This document shows, piece by piece, positions 34,916 through 47,819 of a stretch of 64,000 nt of DNA (within the stretch, counting starts at the first letter, position 1; every line of letters begins with the position of its first letter). The notes below the pieces were generated by a model that was not told where the DNA came from, ran no database searches, and saw only the letters and a program-made list of their open reading frames with translations. Position numbers and translations under genes: made by a program. This DNA is from Phorcus lineatus (Eukaryota > Mollusca > Gastropoda > Trochida > Trochidae): assembly GCA_921293015.1 (NCBI GenBank), contig OV121098.1:9647016-9711015 (forward strand), read 5' to 3'.

Positions 34916-35520
34916 GTAAGTGTGCTTTCTTATTTAAAATCATAAACTATACAAATGGAAATAAATCAAGTAACACCATTATATCTGGTGCAGGTGAAGT
35001 AGCTTCATTAACTCTAACATTGTACATATGAAACATCCCCATCTTTATTATATCTTAGTTGAGAGGGATGGCCGGGAAGGTCTGTGTAAATATTTAGACG
35101 AAATATTTCATTACAAAAATGAATTAATTTTGTAAAGTTCGAGCAGATGGTACTACCAAACATTGGACCAATCAAACATATTGTTCAAAAGAACAGAAAA
35201 CAATGTCCTGCAAACCTGAATATTGACTTTCCATTAATGTTCCACGAGACTTATATGTCTATAAACGACAGATTCCAGTCGCCTCATGCATTAAACCTTA
35301 AACGTATTCGATTCTGAGGATTCGTTAAGAACCTTCCCAGGTAGGCCAAAGGTAAGTGCATCGCTTTATATAACACCATACACGCAGATATGGCTATAGA
35401 CCATAACCTACTACTTTATATACTTAGTAAAAACAAGTAAGGGAACACCTCATCTACTAGAAATATTTTAGTTTTAATGTTAGGTTACGTATACGAAAAT
35501 TAAGAGAAAAGTAAATATTC
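34916..35520. other. Intron 2 sequence, unassigned
   Basis: AT-rich, no exon or repeat recognised. Confidence 0.4.
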
Positions 35521-36010
35521 AGTAACGTGTGTGTCACCCATGCTTGTCACACACAGCCTGGCATCGTCCTGGCATGCTCTCAATAAGAGTACGTATGATA
35601 TGGACGGGTATTCGACGCCATTCCTCCTCAAGGGTATGAAACAACTGGTCCTGGTTTTGTGGTGCTTGTGGACGATTTCTCACTTTTCGCCCCAAAACAT
35701 CCCATAATTGTTCAATGGCATTGAGATCAGGATTTTTTGATGGCCACGGCAGTATTCTTATGTTGTTTCGATTCAGAAAATTCATTGAAATCTGGCAACA
35801 TGGGGCCTAGCATTGTCCCGCTGCAGTTCAAGTGTTGGACCTTCCTGTTGAAGAATCGGACTAACTGCAGGATTGAGGACTTTATTCACATAACGCTTAG
35901 CATTCAGTCTTCCATCAATACGAATCATAGGTGTCCGGCGCTCATAGGAGAATGAGACAGCGTACACATTTACATTCCTTTTTATACACCTCCAAAGATC
36001 ATGTGCACAC
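35521..36010 (-). mobile_element. Tc1-like transposase fragment (DD34E type), broken
   Basis: The minus strand reads 'YERRTPMIRIDGRLNAKRYV', 'LQRDNARPHVARF', then in a shifted frame 'PSKNPDLNAIEQLWD'. That is the second Asp (DNARPH) and the Glu (IEQLWD) of a Tc1 DDE domain, 34 residues apart. The first Asp and the DNA-binding head are missing. One frameshift lies between the Asp and Glu motifs (about 35782). Confidence 0.9.
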
Positions 36011-37052
36011 TGTGCACGTGTATGTTGCGTTTAGGTGACAAGTTTAAAATCAATAACAATTGTTAAAGTTGCGTTTTTTAAGTCTTTTCTGACGACTATC
36101 GCTGCCTTGATAAAATTTAATGATAGGTTTTTCACTGAGTATATAACAAATACAGAAATACGGTAAGTTCTATAGCCATACATGTCTTTCTAACACTTTC
36201 AAAACGATTCACTTACCTTTAGGTCAATGGCAGCCATGTCTTTTATGGGGCCAGAGTTCATTGGTGTTTCATCTTATGATAATGAGGACAATCTTGCAAG
36301 TTATGAAAATGCACACTGATGCTTTTACTGATCTTACCCCGAAGGAAACCATCACCTGAGTTGCAGGGTACCTCTGCTGAATATCTTTCATAAATCTACC
36401 ATAAAACGAAGATGTTGATTTCAAGCGTATACTAGGCAGATCGTTCGACTTTATGAGCTTGAGAAAGTTTGGTTTTAATAAATCTCTTTCCTGTCGTATA
36501 TCTCGTGACCTTTAACATCGTCTGCAGACATGAATTTATAACAAGTTTGAAAATGATAAAGTAGCATGTAGTTGATATTGTTTGTGGATCGAGCATTTCT
36601 CATGTCCATAATTTGTCACCTCAGTAGTTGTTGATGTGCCAAGTCAATAATTAGACTTGATAATATATTCATATTTACAATTGGAGTTGTCAAAACAATC
36701 AGGAAAAACTTTCATTATAACGGTCAGTATATCGATGGTATAGCAACAGTTAGGAAGGGGCATGTTACAAGATGTGCATCTCGCTACTTTTAAAGCCACT
36801 CTCTTGAATAATAATCAACATACATGTACTTCACATAGTCATTTGTAGAATCATTTTAATCCGATACTAGTATTTCGTCAATGGTATTGACTCATCAGGG
36901 ACATCAGGGATGAAACGATATTAACATCACATTACAAGCGTATTTATAACAAGATATATGTACAAGGATATATTCTTAATTATGCTATAGGAAGTTACCT
37001 ATGCTTAGTCAAGACAAGATATTAGGCCAAATGTTGAAAAGAAATAAAATCA
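36011..37052. other. Intron 2 sequence, unassigned
   Basis: AT-rich, no recognised exon or repeat. Confidence 0.4.
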
Positions 37053-38100
37053 TTAACTCATTAACGCCTTATGTGCGTTAATTGAAAGCACCTCTTATTC
37101 AACGAGAGCAGCATATGTGCATCCGTTCTTTAGAATTACAATAAACCAAACTTGTGCAATCATCTTAGTATCAATCCAAAACATTTAGCGCATCTTAATT
37201 GACAAGATTCCCTTAGTTTTCATGACAGGAACCATTTATAGTGTTTTGATAGAAATTCCCAGTAATTACTAGAAAATATAACAAGTTAGGCACATGAACA
37301 CATAACGTTTATAAAGACTATATTACATAGCTTATGCCAAGTATAACTTTTGATTTATTTATTGGAAGTTGATAATATATAGTTTTACACATGATGTTAT
37401 GATTGTAGTCTTGTAAAGATTGATTTATCACTTTTCTAACACTCTGAGGTATACTGTATTTGTGAAATGCATTGAAATAAAATATCTAAGAGAGGAAGCG
37501 TTATTGTTGACATTTATTCGTTGATAATTTTGGCTATGAAAACAATAAGCCGATAAACAGCATAAACAGGTACATGGTTTTTTCTATCATTAGACAATAT
37601 GTTTCATAGAGCTACGCCCATGTCTGTTGTGAAAAAATTACATACACACCTGTAATTCACGAATCTCATTTATGCATTTATTATTCATCATAGCACCAGG
37701 TTATTCAAGTCTTAAACTGCGAGATCCTGCGTATTCGATTCAATAAATAAGTCTGAATAAAGTGAGTCTCTTTTGATCAATACACAGTACAAGAAGAATT
37801 ACCGACAGTGTTGATAATTCTTTGAATATTCAATCCGTTCATAGTACCGCTGTATTTGGGCAACTCTAATACCATGAAATAACAATCCTGAAGAATAGAA
37901 CCTGTTTATACGGCGCTATTCTTTGTCATGTAATTATAGTAGAAAAAGTTAATGTAATATCATTGGACCGAAAAGTTCCATGCAGTCACTCCAACTTTCA
38001 TAATTTACGCAGAACCCTCACCTGTAATTCATGCACCTCGCATGCATTCATTATTAGAGTTCTATATAAAGATTATTTAGTGTGCTAATATGCTATTTCT
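37053..38100 (+). mobile_element. TIR element family Y, copy 1 (right end lost or unclear)
   Basis: It starts 'ttaactcattaacgcc', has 'gaaagcacctcttattcaacg' about 30 bp in, and later 'gaggaagcgttattgt'. The same landmarks occur in the same order in the copy at 44148-45643. The right end could not be placed; a Tc1-like element follows at 38191. Confidence 0.6.
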
Positions 38101-38190
38101 TTTCGTTTGAGCTCATACAAAAGACGGTAACTTTAATTTTATTTACAATATTTACACATTTCGTGACATCATATTTCTTGGTGATGTCAC

Positions 38191-39664
38191 AAACTCTTCA
38201 AAACCAATTTTGACATTCATGTGAAATTGATTTTTTCGAAACGGGTCAATTTTGTCATGATACATACCTGTTATTTAAAGAAAGGCTTGCTCAAAAGTGT
38301 AAATTTACCAAAAAAAATGGCTCAAACGTTTACGTTGTGTTCAGGGACGAAAACGAGCGTCAAAATGCATTTTCTGCCAAAGCACGTGCAGCATGGGATC
38401 ATGAAGGTTTACATGCAGACACGTCTGCTTTAGCGGTATAAAAGGCCATATCAGCCGCTGTTCATTCAGACTACACAACATCGGTACAGCGGCCTGGAGA
38501 ATGCCAAGACTGAACAGAGCGCAACGCAACAACCCTATTGGCAGACTGCAAGCAGGAGCGACGCAGCGAGATGTTGCAACACACTTTGGTGTGTCCAGAC
38601 AGACCATCTCTTCATTGTGGACCCGTTTCAACACCCGAAACAGCGTTGATGATAGGCCAAGGTCAGGCAGACCAAGGGTGACTACTCGGGCCCAAGATCG
38701 GTACATGCGACTGCTCCACCTTCGGGAGCACACCAGGACAGCAACGTCAACAACAACGCAGATACCAGGCCTGCGTCGAATATCCGACCAAACGACCGTG
38801 ACGACCGGTTTGACGTCCCGTTTTAACGCAACGTCATCTGGCGGAACGTTTCCAGTGGTGTCAACAGAGGATGAGATGGGCACGGTGGAGAACTGTTCTC
38901 TTCACTGATGAGTCCCGTTTTCTGCTTCGACGAAGTGATGGACGAGCACGTGTTTACCGATGTCGTGGAGAACGTTTTGCTGCCAATTGTGTTCAGGAGA
39001 TTGTCCCATTTGGAGGTGGGAGTGTCATTGGTCTGGGCCGGGATTCGTCACGGTGTTAGGACACCCCTTGTGCATGTTGTGGGCAACCTCACATGAGTAT
39101 GGTAGAGGGACGTGATCCTACAGCCTTACGTTATTCCTCACGTCTACGTCCATGTTGGTCTCTTTCAGCAGGACAATGCTCGACCACATGTTGCACGTGT
39201 TTGTCAAAACTTTTTATAGCGTAACAATGTCCAGACATTGCCATGGCCAGCCAAGTCACCAGATTTGTCACCAATTGAGCATCTCGGGGACGAACTGGAT
39301 CGACGCGTGCGCAGTAGGAATTCACCACCCAAAACACTTCCAGGACTTCTTGCAGCACTTCAGCACGAATGGCAGAACATTCCACAGGCTGTGATTGACA
39401 ACTTGATTGCATCCATGGGTCGTTGGAGCCCAAGCAATAATCAATGCCAATGGTGGCCATACCCGATACTGACATTTGTGCATCCCTGTGATGTTGAAAC
39501 ACTTGTGCACCTTTGCATTTCAAGATCATGCTTATTCTAAATAAAATTTATTGAACAGAGATCTTCAAACAGCGTTTTAGTTTTCATTTCAATGTTTAAC
39601 TTGCATCTGTGGTCTTTATATTTAACTTTGAAAGTCAGTGTCAAGTTTCTTTTTTGAAGAGTTT
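38191..39664 (+). mobile_element. Tc1-like DNA transposon, full span, decayed transposase
   Basis: Ends 'aaactcttcaaaa' and the reverse complement bound 1474 bp, the normal Tc1 size. From 38501 the transposase shows 'MPRLNRAQRNNPIGRLQAG', a helix-turn-helix 'QRDVATHFGVSRQTISSLW', 'RPRSGRPRVTT' (GRPR linker), 'VLFTDESRF' (first Asp), 'QQDNARPHVARV' (second Asp) and 'PAKSPDLSPIEHL' (Glu). At least two frameshifts (about 38820-38880 and after 39000) and a stop near 39218 break it. It is non-functional but clearly once autonomous. Confidence 0.93.
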
Positions 39665-40560
39665 ATTTAGAGTTGATACCGCACAAAGAAATCATATTGA
39701 TTATTTAAAATCTAGTCTCGTCTAACTTATGTTACATCTTCTAGTGAAATACATGGCTAAATTATCATTTACAGCTGGACTATCAAACGCTTTATTTACT
39801 ACACATAGTATTGAGACATGTTGTTTAATTCTATTTTCAAATGTAAATGCGTGTCAAATCATAATGAAAAAAATGTAGTTGGTACTTGCAAAGGAGTAAA
39901 CAATCATGCCTTCATCAAATCACTCGAATGGTATATTGAAAAAGATATTTTCTAACATGAAGATTGACGCAAGGTGATATATTATTTTGTAACTTATAAA
40001 GATCCACCCATATACTTTTAATTGGAGACGGACAAACCCCTTAGTTAACAGCATAAAGACAAAAAAGTCAACAAAGAAAAATCACAGGTGGTGTTTCTGT
40101 AAGTTATCTGTATTCAGTCCCTATATTTCCTGTTTGATCTTCATGGCACAATAAAATAATCGCGACAGTTTCCGTTCATGTCGGCCCCCTAAACCTCTCG
40201 CTAAGTGAGCGGTGCTTTGAGTTAATCAGTCTTCCAAATGTTCAAATAAAAGATGTGGGATATGTCCCAATTTATTAGAATGCTTGTCTTTCACATTCGA
40301 CAAGGGCAAAACATTTGAAATAAAATATAATTTTGATTGCAATTCAAAATATGTCATTTATGCAATAATGTGCCCTTAGTGTAAAAAAAATCCTATATAT
40401 ATATAAAACTGAATGCGTAAGAAATATGGTAACCTAACACAGACAAAACAATAACGATAGCAGATACCGATGTTTATTTGTAAATTCAAGTGATTTCAAA
40501 ATATTTCAATAAATCTAACATGGGCAGTGCCTCAAATGCACTTTTACGACTTGAAGAATC
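39665..40560. other. Intron 2 sequence, unassigned
   Basis: AT-rich with a short TA run near 40397; nothing else is recognised. Confidence 0.4.
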
Positions 40561-40742
40561 CTTCATTAACCCTCACTTTATAATCAATGAGATGATTACC
40601 CTTAAACAAAACTTACCACTACAATTATAAACCACACACATCAGAGTACCAAGCACATTAAAGAGCATACATAACATACAACCAATGCATCAAATCTAAA
40701 GCATTCGCATACAAACCGCACACACATCACACATACCAAACA

Positions 40743-40862
40743 GACCTGACAAGATATGTACCCCATGCATCACAATCACTGCATACACCATCTTCACCAA
40801 ACTGACCTGACAAGATATGTACCTCATGCATCACAATAACTACATTAACCACCTTCAACCCT
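40743..40862. repeat. 61-bp tandem duplication
   Basis: 'gacctgacaagatatgtacc' recurs at 40743 and 40804, with the following 'catgcatcacaat' conserved. Confidence 0.85.
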
Positions 40863-40977
40863 ATACAATATAAGATACTGATATGTAACACACTCTCCAG
40901 ACGTCGTTCTTTGACAAAACCACACATCCACATTGAACATTTCCACAAACATCGAACATTGCCCACACAATACAATT

Positions 40978-41109
40978 ACATAAAACCCACACCACAAACA
41001 CAAAACATTTACATTAAGTCCACACCACAAACACAAATCACTTACATTAAACCCACACCACAAACACCAAACACTTACATTAAACCAGCACAACCAACAA
41101 AACACACTA
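40978..41109. repeat. 33-bp minisatellite, about four units
   Basis: Units start 'acattaaacccacacc' at 41011, 41044 and 41077, with a partial unit before. The strand is rich in A and C. It ends about 200 bp before the ankyrin exon acceptor. Confidence 0.88.
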
Positions 41110-41318
41110 GTGTGGAATACACAATCCATACTTTAAACACAAATTCACTATCCCTCGTGGAAAAAATATCATCTTATTGGGGTTTTTTTCGCTAAAATTT
41201 TGACAAGAGAGAGAAAAATTATTTTCATTTCAAAGTTTCAATATATAACTAAAAGTAGTCAAGAATGCCGTCCTGTGCAGAATTTTACCTCCCTGAAATT
41301 TGAGATTTCTCTTTACAG

Positions 41319-42548
41319 ATCAGCCAAAGTCTAGCTTGGAAAAGTGTGACTGCCCTCCCACAGAAGTGAAGATCTTTCATAAAGCCTGTAGCGAGGGAAA
41401 GCTGGTCGAGGTCAAGCATATTCTTACATTGCACACCGCTATCATAGACTGTAGGGGTGAGTTTGGGAGAACTGCATTAATGAAAGCTGTTTGTAAAGGA
41501 CATTTGCCAGTTGTTAACTTTCTGAAGGAGAAAAAAGGTAATATTCAAGCAGTAGACAATGACTATAACAGCATCCTTCACATGGCCTGTATTGGTGGAC
41601 ATGAAGACATGGTGAAGTGGGTTCTTTTACTAAATATCTCAGATATGGAAAGCAAAGAAAGATACGGGAAAACTCCTGTGATGTCAGCTGTTTTTGAAGG
41701 ACATGTAAAAGTTGTAAATCTTCTGGAAAGCGGGTCAAATTTTGATGCAATTGATGACAACAATAACAACATCCTCCACACGGCTTGTCTGGGTGGACAT
41801 GTAGACATGGTGCAGTACATTCTTTCACTACATATCTTAGATATGGAAAGTAAGGGATATGATAGGAGAACTCCATTATTGCAAGCTGTTTATAAAGGAC
41901 ATTTACCGATTGTAAGGCTTCTGAAGATAAGGGGGGGCTAATTTGAAAGCAGAGGATAAAAACAATGACAATATCCTTCACATTGCTTGTCGTGGTGGAC
42001 ATGTTGACATGGTGAGGTATGTTCTTACATTGCAAATTACAGATCTTGAAGGGAGGGGATATATGGGGATGACTGCTTTGTTGGCAGCAGTGAAAACAGG
42101 GCATATACCAGTTGTAAAACTTCTTAAGAAAAGAGGGGCTAATTTGAAAGCAGTGGATAACTACAATGACAATATCCTTCACATTGCTTGTACAGGTGGA
42201 CATGTTGACATGGTTAGGCATGTTCTTACATTGCACATTACAGATCTTGAAGGGAGGGGATATGTGGGGATGACTGCTTTGTTAACAGCAGTGTATAATG
42301 GGCATATAGCAATTGTAAACCTTCTTAGGGAAAGAGGGGCTAATTTGAATGCAGTGGATAACGACAACGACAATGTACTCCACTTGGCTTGTATAAGATG
42401 TCAAGTAGAGATGGTCAAGTATTTGCCGACTCTTAAAGAGCTATCTGGGTTGAAGAGGATGGGAAATAGCAAAGGGCACACGCCTTTAGATGTGGCAAAA
42501 CAAAATGGGTGTCAGAAAATTTTGGCATTGCTTCAGGCAAAGGAATAG
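41319..42548 (+). CDS. Ankyrin-repeat terminal exon, frameshifted in a G run
   Basis: After an acceptor 'tctctttacag' the exon begins 'DQPKSSLEKCDCPP' and then holds about 12 ankyrin repeats, arranged as a 66-residue double unit: 'ILHxACxGGHxDMV' alternating with 'TPLLxAVxxGHLPVVxLL'. It ends 'QKILALLQAKE' and TAG at 42546, with a possible ATTAAA poly(A) signal at 42578. Ankyrin repeats bind proteins. There is no membrane segment in this exon. At 41931-41937 a run of seven G shifts the frame: the first six repeats end with a stop, and the last six are open one base over. A six-G run would be continuous, so this may be an assembly error, slippage or a true null. Nucleotide identity between the 198-nt units is high. 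Confidence 0.85.
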
Positions 42549-42665
42549 TCAATTTCAGTCAATGTCAATCGTATTGTATTAAAGAAGATTGATTCAGTCA
42601 GAACCATCCGATTTTTACTCTTTCTTATATATAACTTTCCTTCACGTCAGAAACCTACTCTCCTT

Positions 42666-42695
42666 TTTCAAATATATATATATATATATATATGT
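42666..42695. repeat. (TA)n microsatellite
   Basis: A simple AT run of about 26 bp. Confidence 0.9.
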
Positions 42696-42846
42696 ATATT
42701 AAAGTAAATAGAAACGTATGATGTATTGCTAATATGTATAATGCCCATCTGACGGTAGGCAATTCCTAATATCATTGTTCGCAGAAAGGTTATAACTTTT
42801 AGTATAGGATCATTGTCTCCCCACAGTGATAGCTCTGTCATAAGTT

Positions 42847-43202
42847 CCTATACACCCTCTGTCTTAATAGAAGGTTTCTCGAGCACGAAATGTAGAACGC
42901 TGATTGGAGGCAATCAAATTTAGTTCTGCAATCAGCGAATTCAAATCGCCTAAGTAGCTTTATGAAAGCTAAACTTTATTCGAATATCCAACTTGCACTT
43001 TGAGTCGTCTTTAAAGAACACATACGCCTCCTTTTGCGATTGTATCATTGCATAGGCCTATGTGACAACAAATACGTTATTCATGCATTCGGTGCTTTCA
43101 ATGGCTGAAATATTGCCAGGTAGTTTAAGTTGCAATATAGTGCCGTTAGGGGAAACTGCCTGAAGCCCGAGAAACCTTCGTATTAAGACAGACGTTGTAT
43201 AG
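42847..43202. mobile_element. TIR/foldback MITE, about 356 bp
   Basis: The left end 'cctatacaccctctgtctta' with 'aaggtttctcg' and the right end 'cgagaaacctt' with 'taagacagacgttgtata' are inverted over about 40 bp. No coding capacity. Confidence 0.72.
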
Positions 43203-44147
43203 AAAGCAACTTTTGTTTGGAGAGATTGAAATAGGGTATAAGCAATCTCATTCTAAATCAGCGTTATGAATCCGCTCTCGCTCCTTCCTCATACCCTGAT
43301 ATCTTTCAAGCCAAAAGCCTCGTGTCGATAGCCAATGAGACGACTTGCATCCAGCAAAATCCGTTGAGTTAAAAAAAAGTAGCTTTATACGCCTTGCATA
43401 ACGACATTCCATTGGATGAAATAATAACAGGTGAATTAAACCACGAATATTAAGCCGATCCAGCCGTTCGAGGCATTTGGCCTTAAAGTGCAACTCCCGG
43501 GTGATTTTTCTCAAAAAATGTCCGTCTTTATAGGCTATGCTTCACATGTAAATCAAATAGACGGAAAAAACACATTCATTAGTTAAAAGGCATCAATATC
43601 ATAAATTACTTAGCTATTCAGATGAAGGTTATTTTAACAAATCGTAAAAGAAGTTGAAACCTGTAGCGTTTACTTCGCTGTATTGACGTATCGGCCATTT
43701 TTTTTCCTTAAGGAAAACATCGGAACAAAATTTGATTTTGTGTGATGAAATGTGTGACGTCATCTGTGTAAAACAGATGGCCTCAGTCGTATTTTACACA
43801 GGCAGACAATGAAATAGCGCGGAGTGTAGGAGCCATACCAGTCGACTAATTCTTATAAAAACTGGAAAGATATCTCCTTTTGAGTTTCTGATGGAATATT
43901 AAAAAGGAAGAAAATAACTTTGACGATAAAGTTGAAGAAATGTCCATTACATAACCCGGAAGTGAGTCTGTTCAAATTGAACTCGAACGACTAAACAGAA
44001 CTAATTTTGGTCGAAACGACATTGGCAAACTTACTTGTTTTTACAAATACACTTTAAATGTGTGGTCAGATGATGACTAAAACAAATATCTGTTGTTTTA
44101 CTGTTTGTTTGTCGTTTGATTTAGCCAAATATACCGCTCGGTTATGT

Positions 44148-45643
44148 AAGTTAACTCATCAACGCCGAGAGCCGTGTACATGCGTCAAAATAATGAGATC
44201 CCCACAGCGAGAGCATATAAGCGTCAATTAATTAGCAGTTTCTCACAGCGAGAGACGCTTATGTGAGTAAATAGAAAGCACCTCTTATTCAGCGAGAGCC
44301 GCGTATGTGCGTCGGTCGTATAGTATAACAATGAGCTTATTTTAAAATCAGTTTAGCATCCATTAGTGTAGATAACAGTTTCGTAAATAAGATGCTTTCC
44401 TCAGGAAAGCAATAAGAAATAAAAACCGTTGCTCTTTGTGCAAAAATATGCTACGTTTGGTAAATGAAAACATTCTGAATATGTTGGTCTTGGAAGGGAA
44501 AAATAAATACTTTAAAAAGAAGGTTTATTAAATCAGATGAAACGATTGTAGTATTTGTGAAGTTACCAATTTTGAAACATTGTTAGATACATTTCATTTG
44601 TTAAACGCATTGAGTTCATATATCTAATACGAAACGAGAGGAAGCATTATTATAAACATTTATGTTCATGTATTCATAAATAATTTGATAAGAATTTGAG
44701 GCTATTGAAAGTTACACTTTGATTTTAAATTTCTTCTTGAATGCATCACTTTGGGATGTCATGTCATGAACTATCAATTTGATAATTGCATGTAATTAAT
44801 ATTTTGAACGCCAGTGTTGTTCTACTTTGAATACTATTATTAGTATGACAGTTTGTTCGAATATTACTTTACTGAACTAGCTGAGAGCATCCTATATTTT
44901 AAGCACGGTCAGTAGCTGTCCTGTAACAAAAATAGGTTTTAGCATGTACATGGGTTTTTTTTAACTTCTACAATATCCTTCATAGATCCACGACCCTGCC
45001 TGCCATTGAATGGATACATGCACATGTTAAATCATAGTTAGAGTTGACAACGTCTCAACAAAATAAATCACTTAGTCAACATTAATAATCATGACATTGG
45101 TTGATGTTACGTGCTTTCTCTTAAATCGGGATATGCTTATAAGTAATATTTACTTATGTATATATACTTTACATATTATAACATGTAAGTGTGTGTCTGT
45201 GTTTATTATTTGCTGTTCGTAAAGTACTGTTGTTTAGGTAAAGGTAAAATAAATTGTCTCTCATAACATTTTGACCAATATAAAAGGTGCGATATCAAAT
45301 GCAGTTTATTTGTCAATGTTATTTGGTGAGACAATGAAAACAATTTCACTCCCTCTCTTTGAGTATGTTTATGAATTGAAATCGGACAAAATGCAAAATA
45401 TCAACTCAATCGTGAAATATCACATGTTATATTCCTATAAAGTATCAATATCCAGCACCTGCATCTATCTTCACGAAACTATAAAACAATCAAGACTTGA
45501 TGGCACAAGGCTAGACAGTGTCCGTTCAACTATGGTCCACAAAGGCCCCCGCGAAAAGACCGGTGCCTTGAGCTAACAGCGTCTGTGGTCAGTGGCCCTA
45601 GGCGTTGAGCCGTGAAGCTGTCTCGGCGTTAATGAGTTAACTT
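44148..45643. mobile_element. TIR element family Y, copy 2, about 1.5 kb
   Basis: The ends 'aagttaactcatcaacgccg' and 'cggcgttaatgagttaactt' are inverted. Just inside the left end are repeated subterminal motifs, 'cagcgagagcc' and 'cgcttatgtg'. It matches 37053 onwards. No transposase frame is seen; non-autonomous. Confidence 0.72.
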
Positions 45644-47798
45644 GCCGTACAATGGAGCATTATAAATGAGTGTGAAATAATATAATTTATCGTGGACAGG
45701 TTCAATGTGAAATTATGGTATACCAACTGCCTGCTTATTACTTATCATAAAATTGAACATTATGATATCATGTCACGAATGCATAGTAAAATTATAATAA
45801 CCTTTGGTTGTTGAATCTGGTAATTTTTTCAATTATACGCTGATTTTGCTAAATGATATATGTGCATGATGTGTCGATGTTCGAAAAGGACTTTTTATTG
45901 AAAGCTTTCCATGTTTTAAAATCCATGTCCAGTCTTTATTTTCATGTGACCAAATAAAAAAAAAGTATCAAATATTCTTAACCTTAATTCATTCATTCAT
46001 TCGTCCATTTTTCATGTTACCTTTGTTGTAATTCTACTAATAAATTAAGTGCAAATAAGTTGCTCACCTAATCACTAGAAATTAAGATAACATTTTTTAA
46101 ACATAAGTCTATGAAAATGTATGATATTACAAACCATGTATTGACAAAAGAATACAGTGGAATAATTTCTTAAAATGGATATCAAAACAGAACAATAATA
46201 AACTATTATTTAAAGTTTATAAATAAGGATTCTCAAACACATTGTTTTGTTTGTGATGTTATTTAATTGCATATTGACAGCACACAAAATTCCCTTGTTT
46301 GCTATAAATGTTATTTTCCCCCTAACATATTAACTGCTTTGCCTGTTGTGATAAAATTAACTGCTGTAAATGCTGAATAAATTGATGCAGGGGTGTAAAT
46401 AACCAAGATAAATATTCAGTCATCTAAAGAAATATTTTATGTACAAAAAAGTGTTTTGGTTTGCAGACACTCCTGCATAAATATCATAACCGGTCATCAT
46501 TCTGTCATGACAGCATTAAATATTGCTCAAGTAAATATTATTTGACACATTAAAAATATCTAGATTATAAATCCATGTGATAGATTCATATTACAAAAAT
46601 AGAATATACAATATATTTTTATATATCAGTCTTTATGTTTTGTTTTGTTGAAACTAAGGAGGAAAACATGCATTGAGATGATTGACTTTCAATAATTTTA
46701 AAAGTCAAATTTGGCACACATAATTATTGGGCTTGGCATGATTTCCAAGCTTTGCATAAAATTATTTTAAATTTCCTGATAAAGGAGAATAATTTAAGCA
46801 ATATTTGATATTGAATCTGTTCGAATAAATTAAATTTAATAAATAAATTCTGTTTTAATAAAAAAAATGAAAAAAACCACAATTGATTCACTATAGTTTG
46901 ATTTGTAGAGTTTATATACCAAAATTCTTGAAATAATTAAAGTATATCTTTAATAAAATTTAGAATTGAAAGACAAAAATGTAAATTGGGTCATCTGGTA
47001 ATTTTACACCCTTTTCAAAATTCTAATATCAACAAAAAATTATCTGTGTGCAGTTAACCTGCATGACCTAAAATGATTTACACAAATTCCCTCTTAGAAC
47101 TAATTAAACTTCATCGATTGTTCAAATGTTTTTTCACACACTTGTTCTGATGTAGATGGAGACCACCTTTCGAAAGTCGCAGCAAAATTTTAAAAAACCC
47201 AGGCGACTAACGAGACCTGCGTTTGAGACTTATGATGATAGAACAGCTGTTTCATTGAGGCTGAAAAATTAAATTAAGTGATATTGATACATTCGACAGT
47301 TTCCTGACGAAAAAAAATATTTTTAAAATTTCAAGAAAGTTATAACAAAGACACACGTGTTTTTGATTGAGTGCAGACACAGTGAAAAGCAGTGGCTTGA
47401 GACCGCGATTTTATCCTATGAATTGTTTCCATTTAAAAGTCATCATATGGCCTTTTCCATTTTTTAAAATTTCCGTACAGCATTTGAATTTAAAAACCAT
47501 CATCCCTAAAACGTCCTGAGTTTTCAAAAGCTACTGGAACACGATCACCTAATTATTAAACGTGGTGTTGTTTACGTTTGCTATGGCGGCTACGTCACGT
47601 GTGTTTTCCACAGTTCACGTCACATCCGGAACAACACGTTCGGGGAAGCAATTAACAATCCTTTTTCAATCGTAATTATTTACATAATCAATTAATCTAG
47701 AATTGTTAAAACCTGACGTAAATTCATTTTAAGTAGAATATATTATAAAAATATGCACAAAAGTGTACAATTTGGCGTGGTTAAACAAGTTGTATAAA
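45644..47798. other. Unassigned, very AT-rich
   Basis: No coding frame; short CATT repeats near 45990. Part of the candidate 4.3-kb element. Confidence 0.4.
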
Positions 47799-47819
47799 CC
47801 CGGGAGCCGCACTTTAAAG

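Larger units (their letters stand above)
43482..47819. mobile_element. Candidate TIR element, 4.3 kb, containing a nested element
   Basis: The left tip 'ccttaaagtgcaactcccgg' and the right tip 'cccgggagccgcactttaaag' are inverted copies (about 21 bp with a few mismatches). Both ends hold CpG-containing 'tgacgt' motifs a few hundred bases inside. No transposase was recognised. The pairing may be accidental, or may join two short copies of the same MITE rather than one element. Confidence 0.45.
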
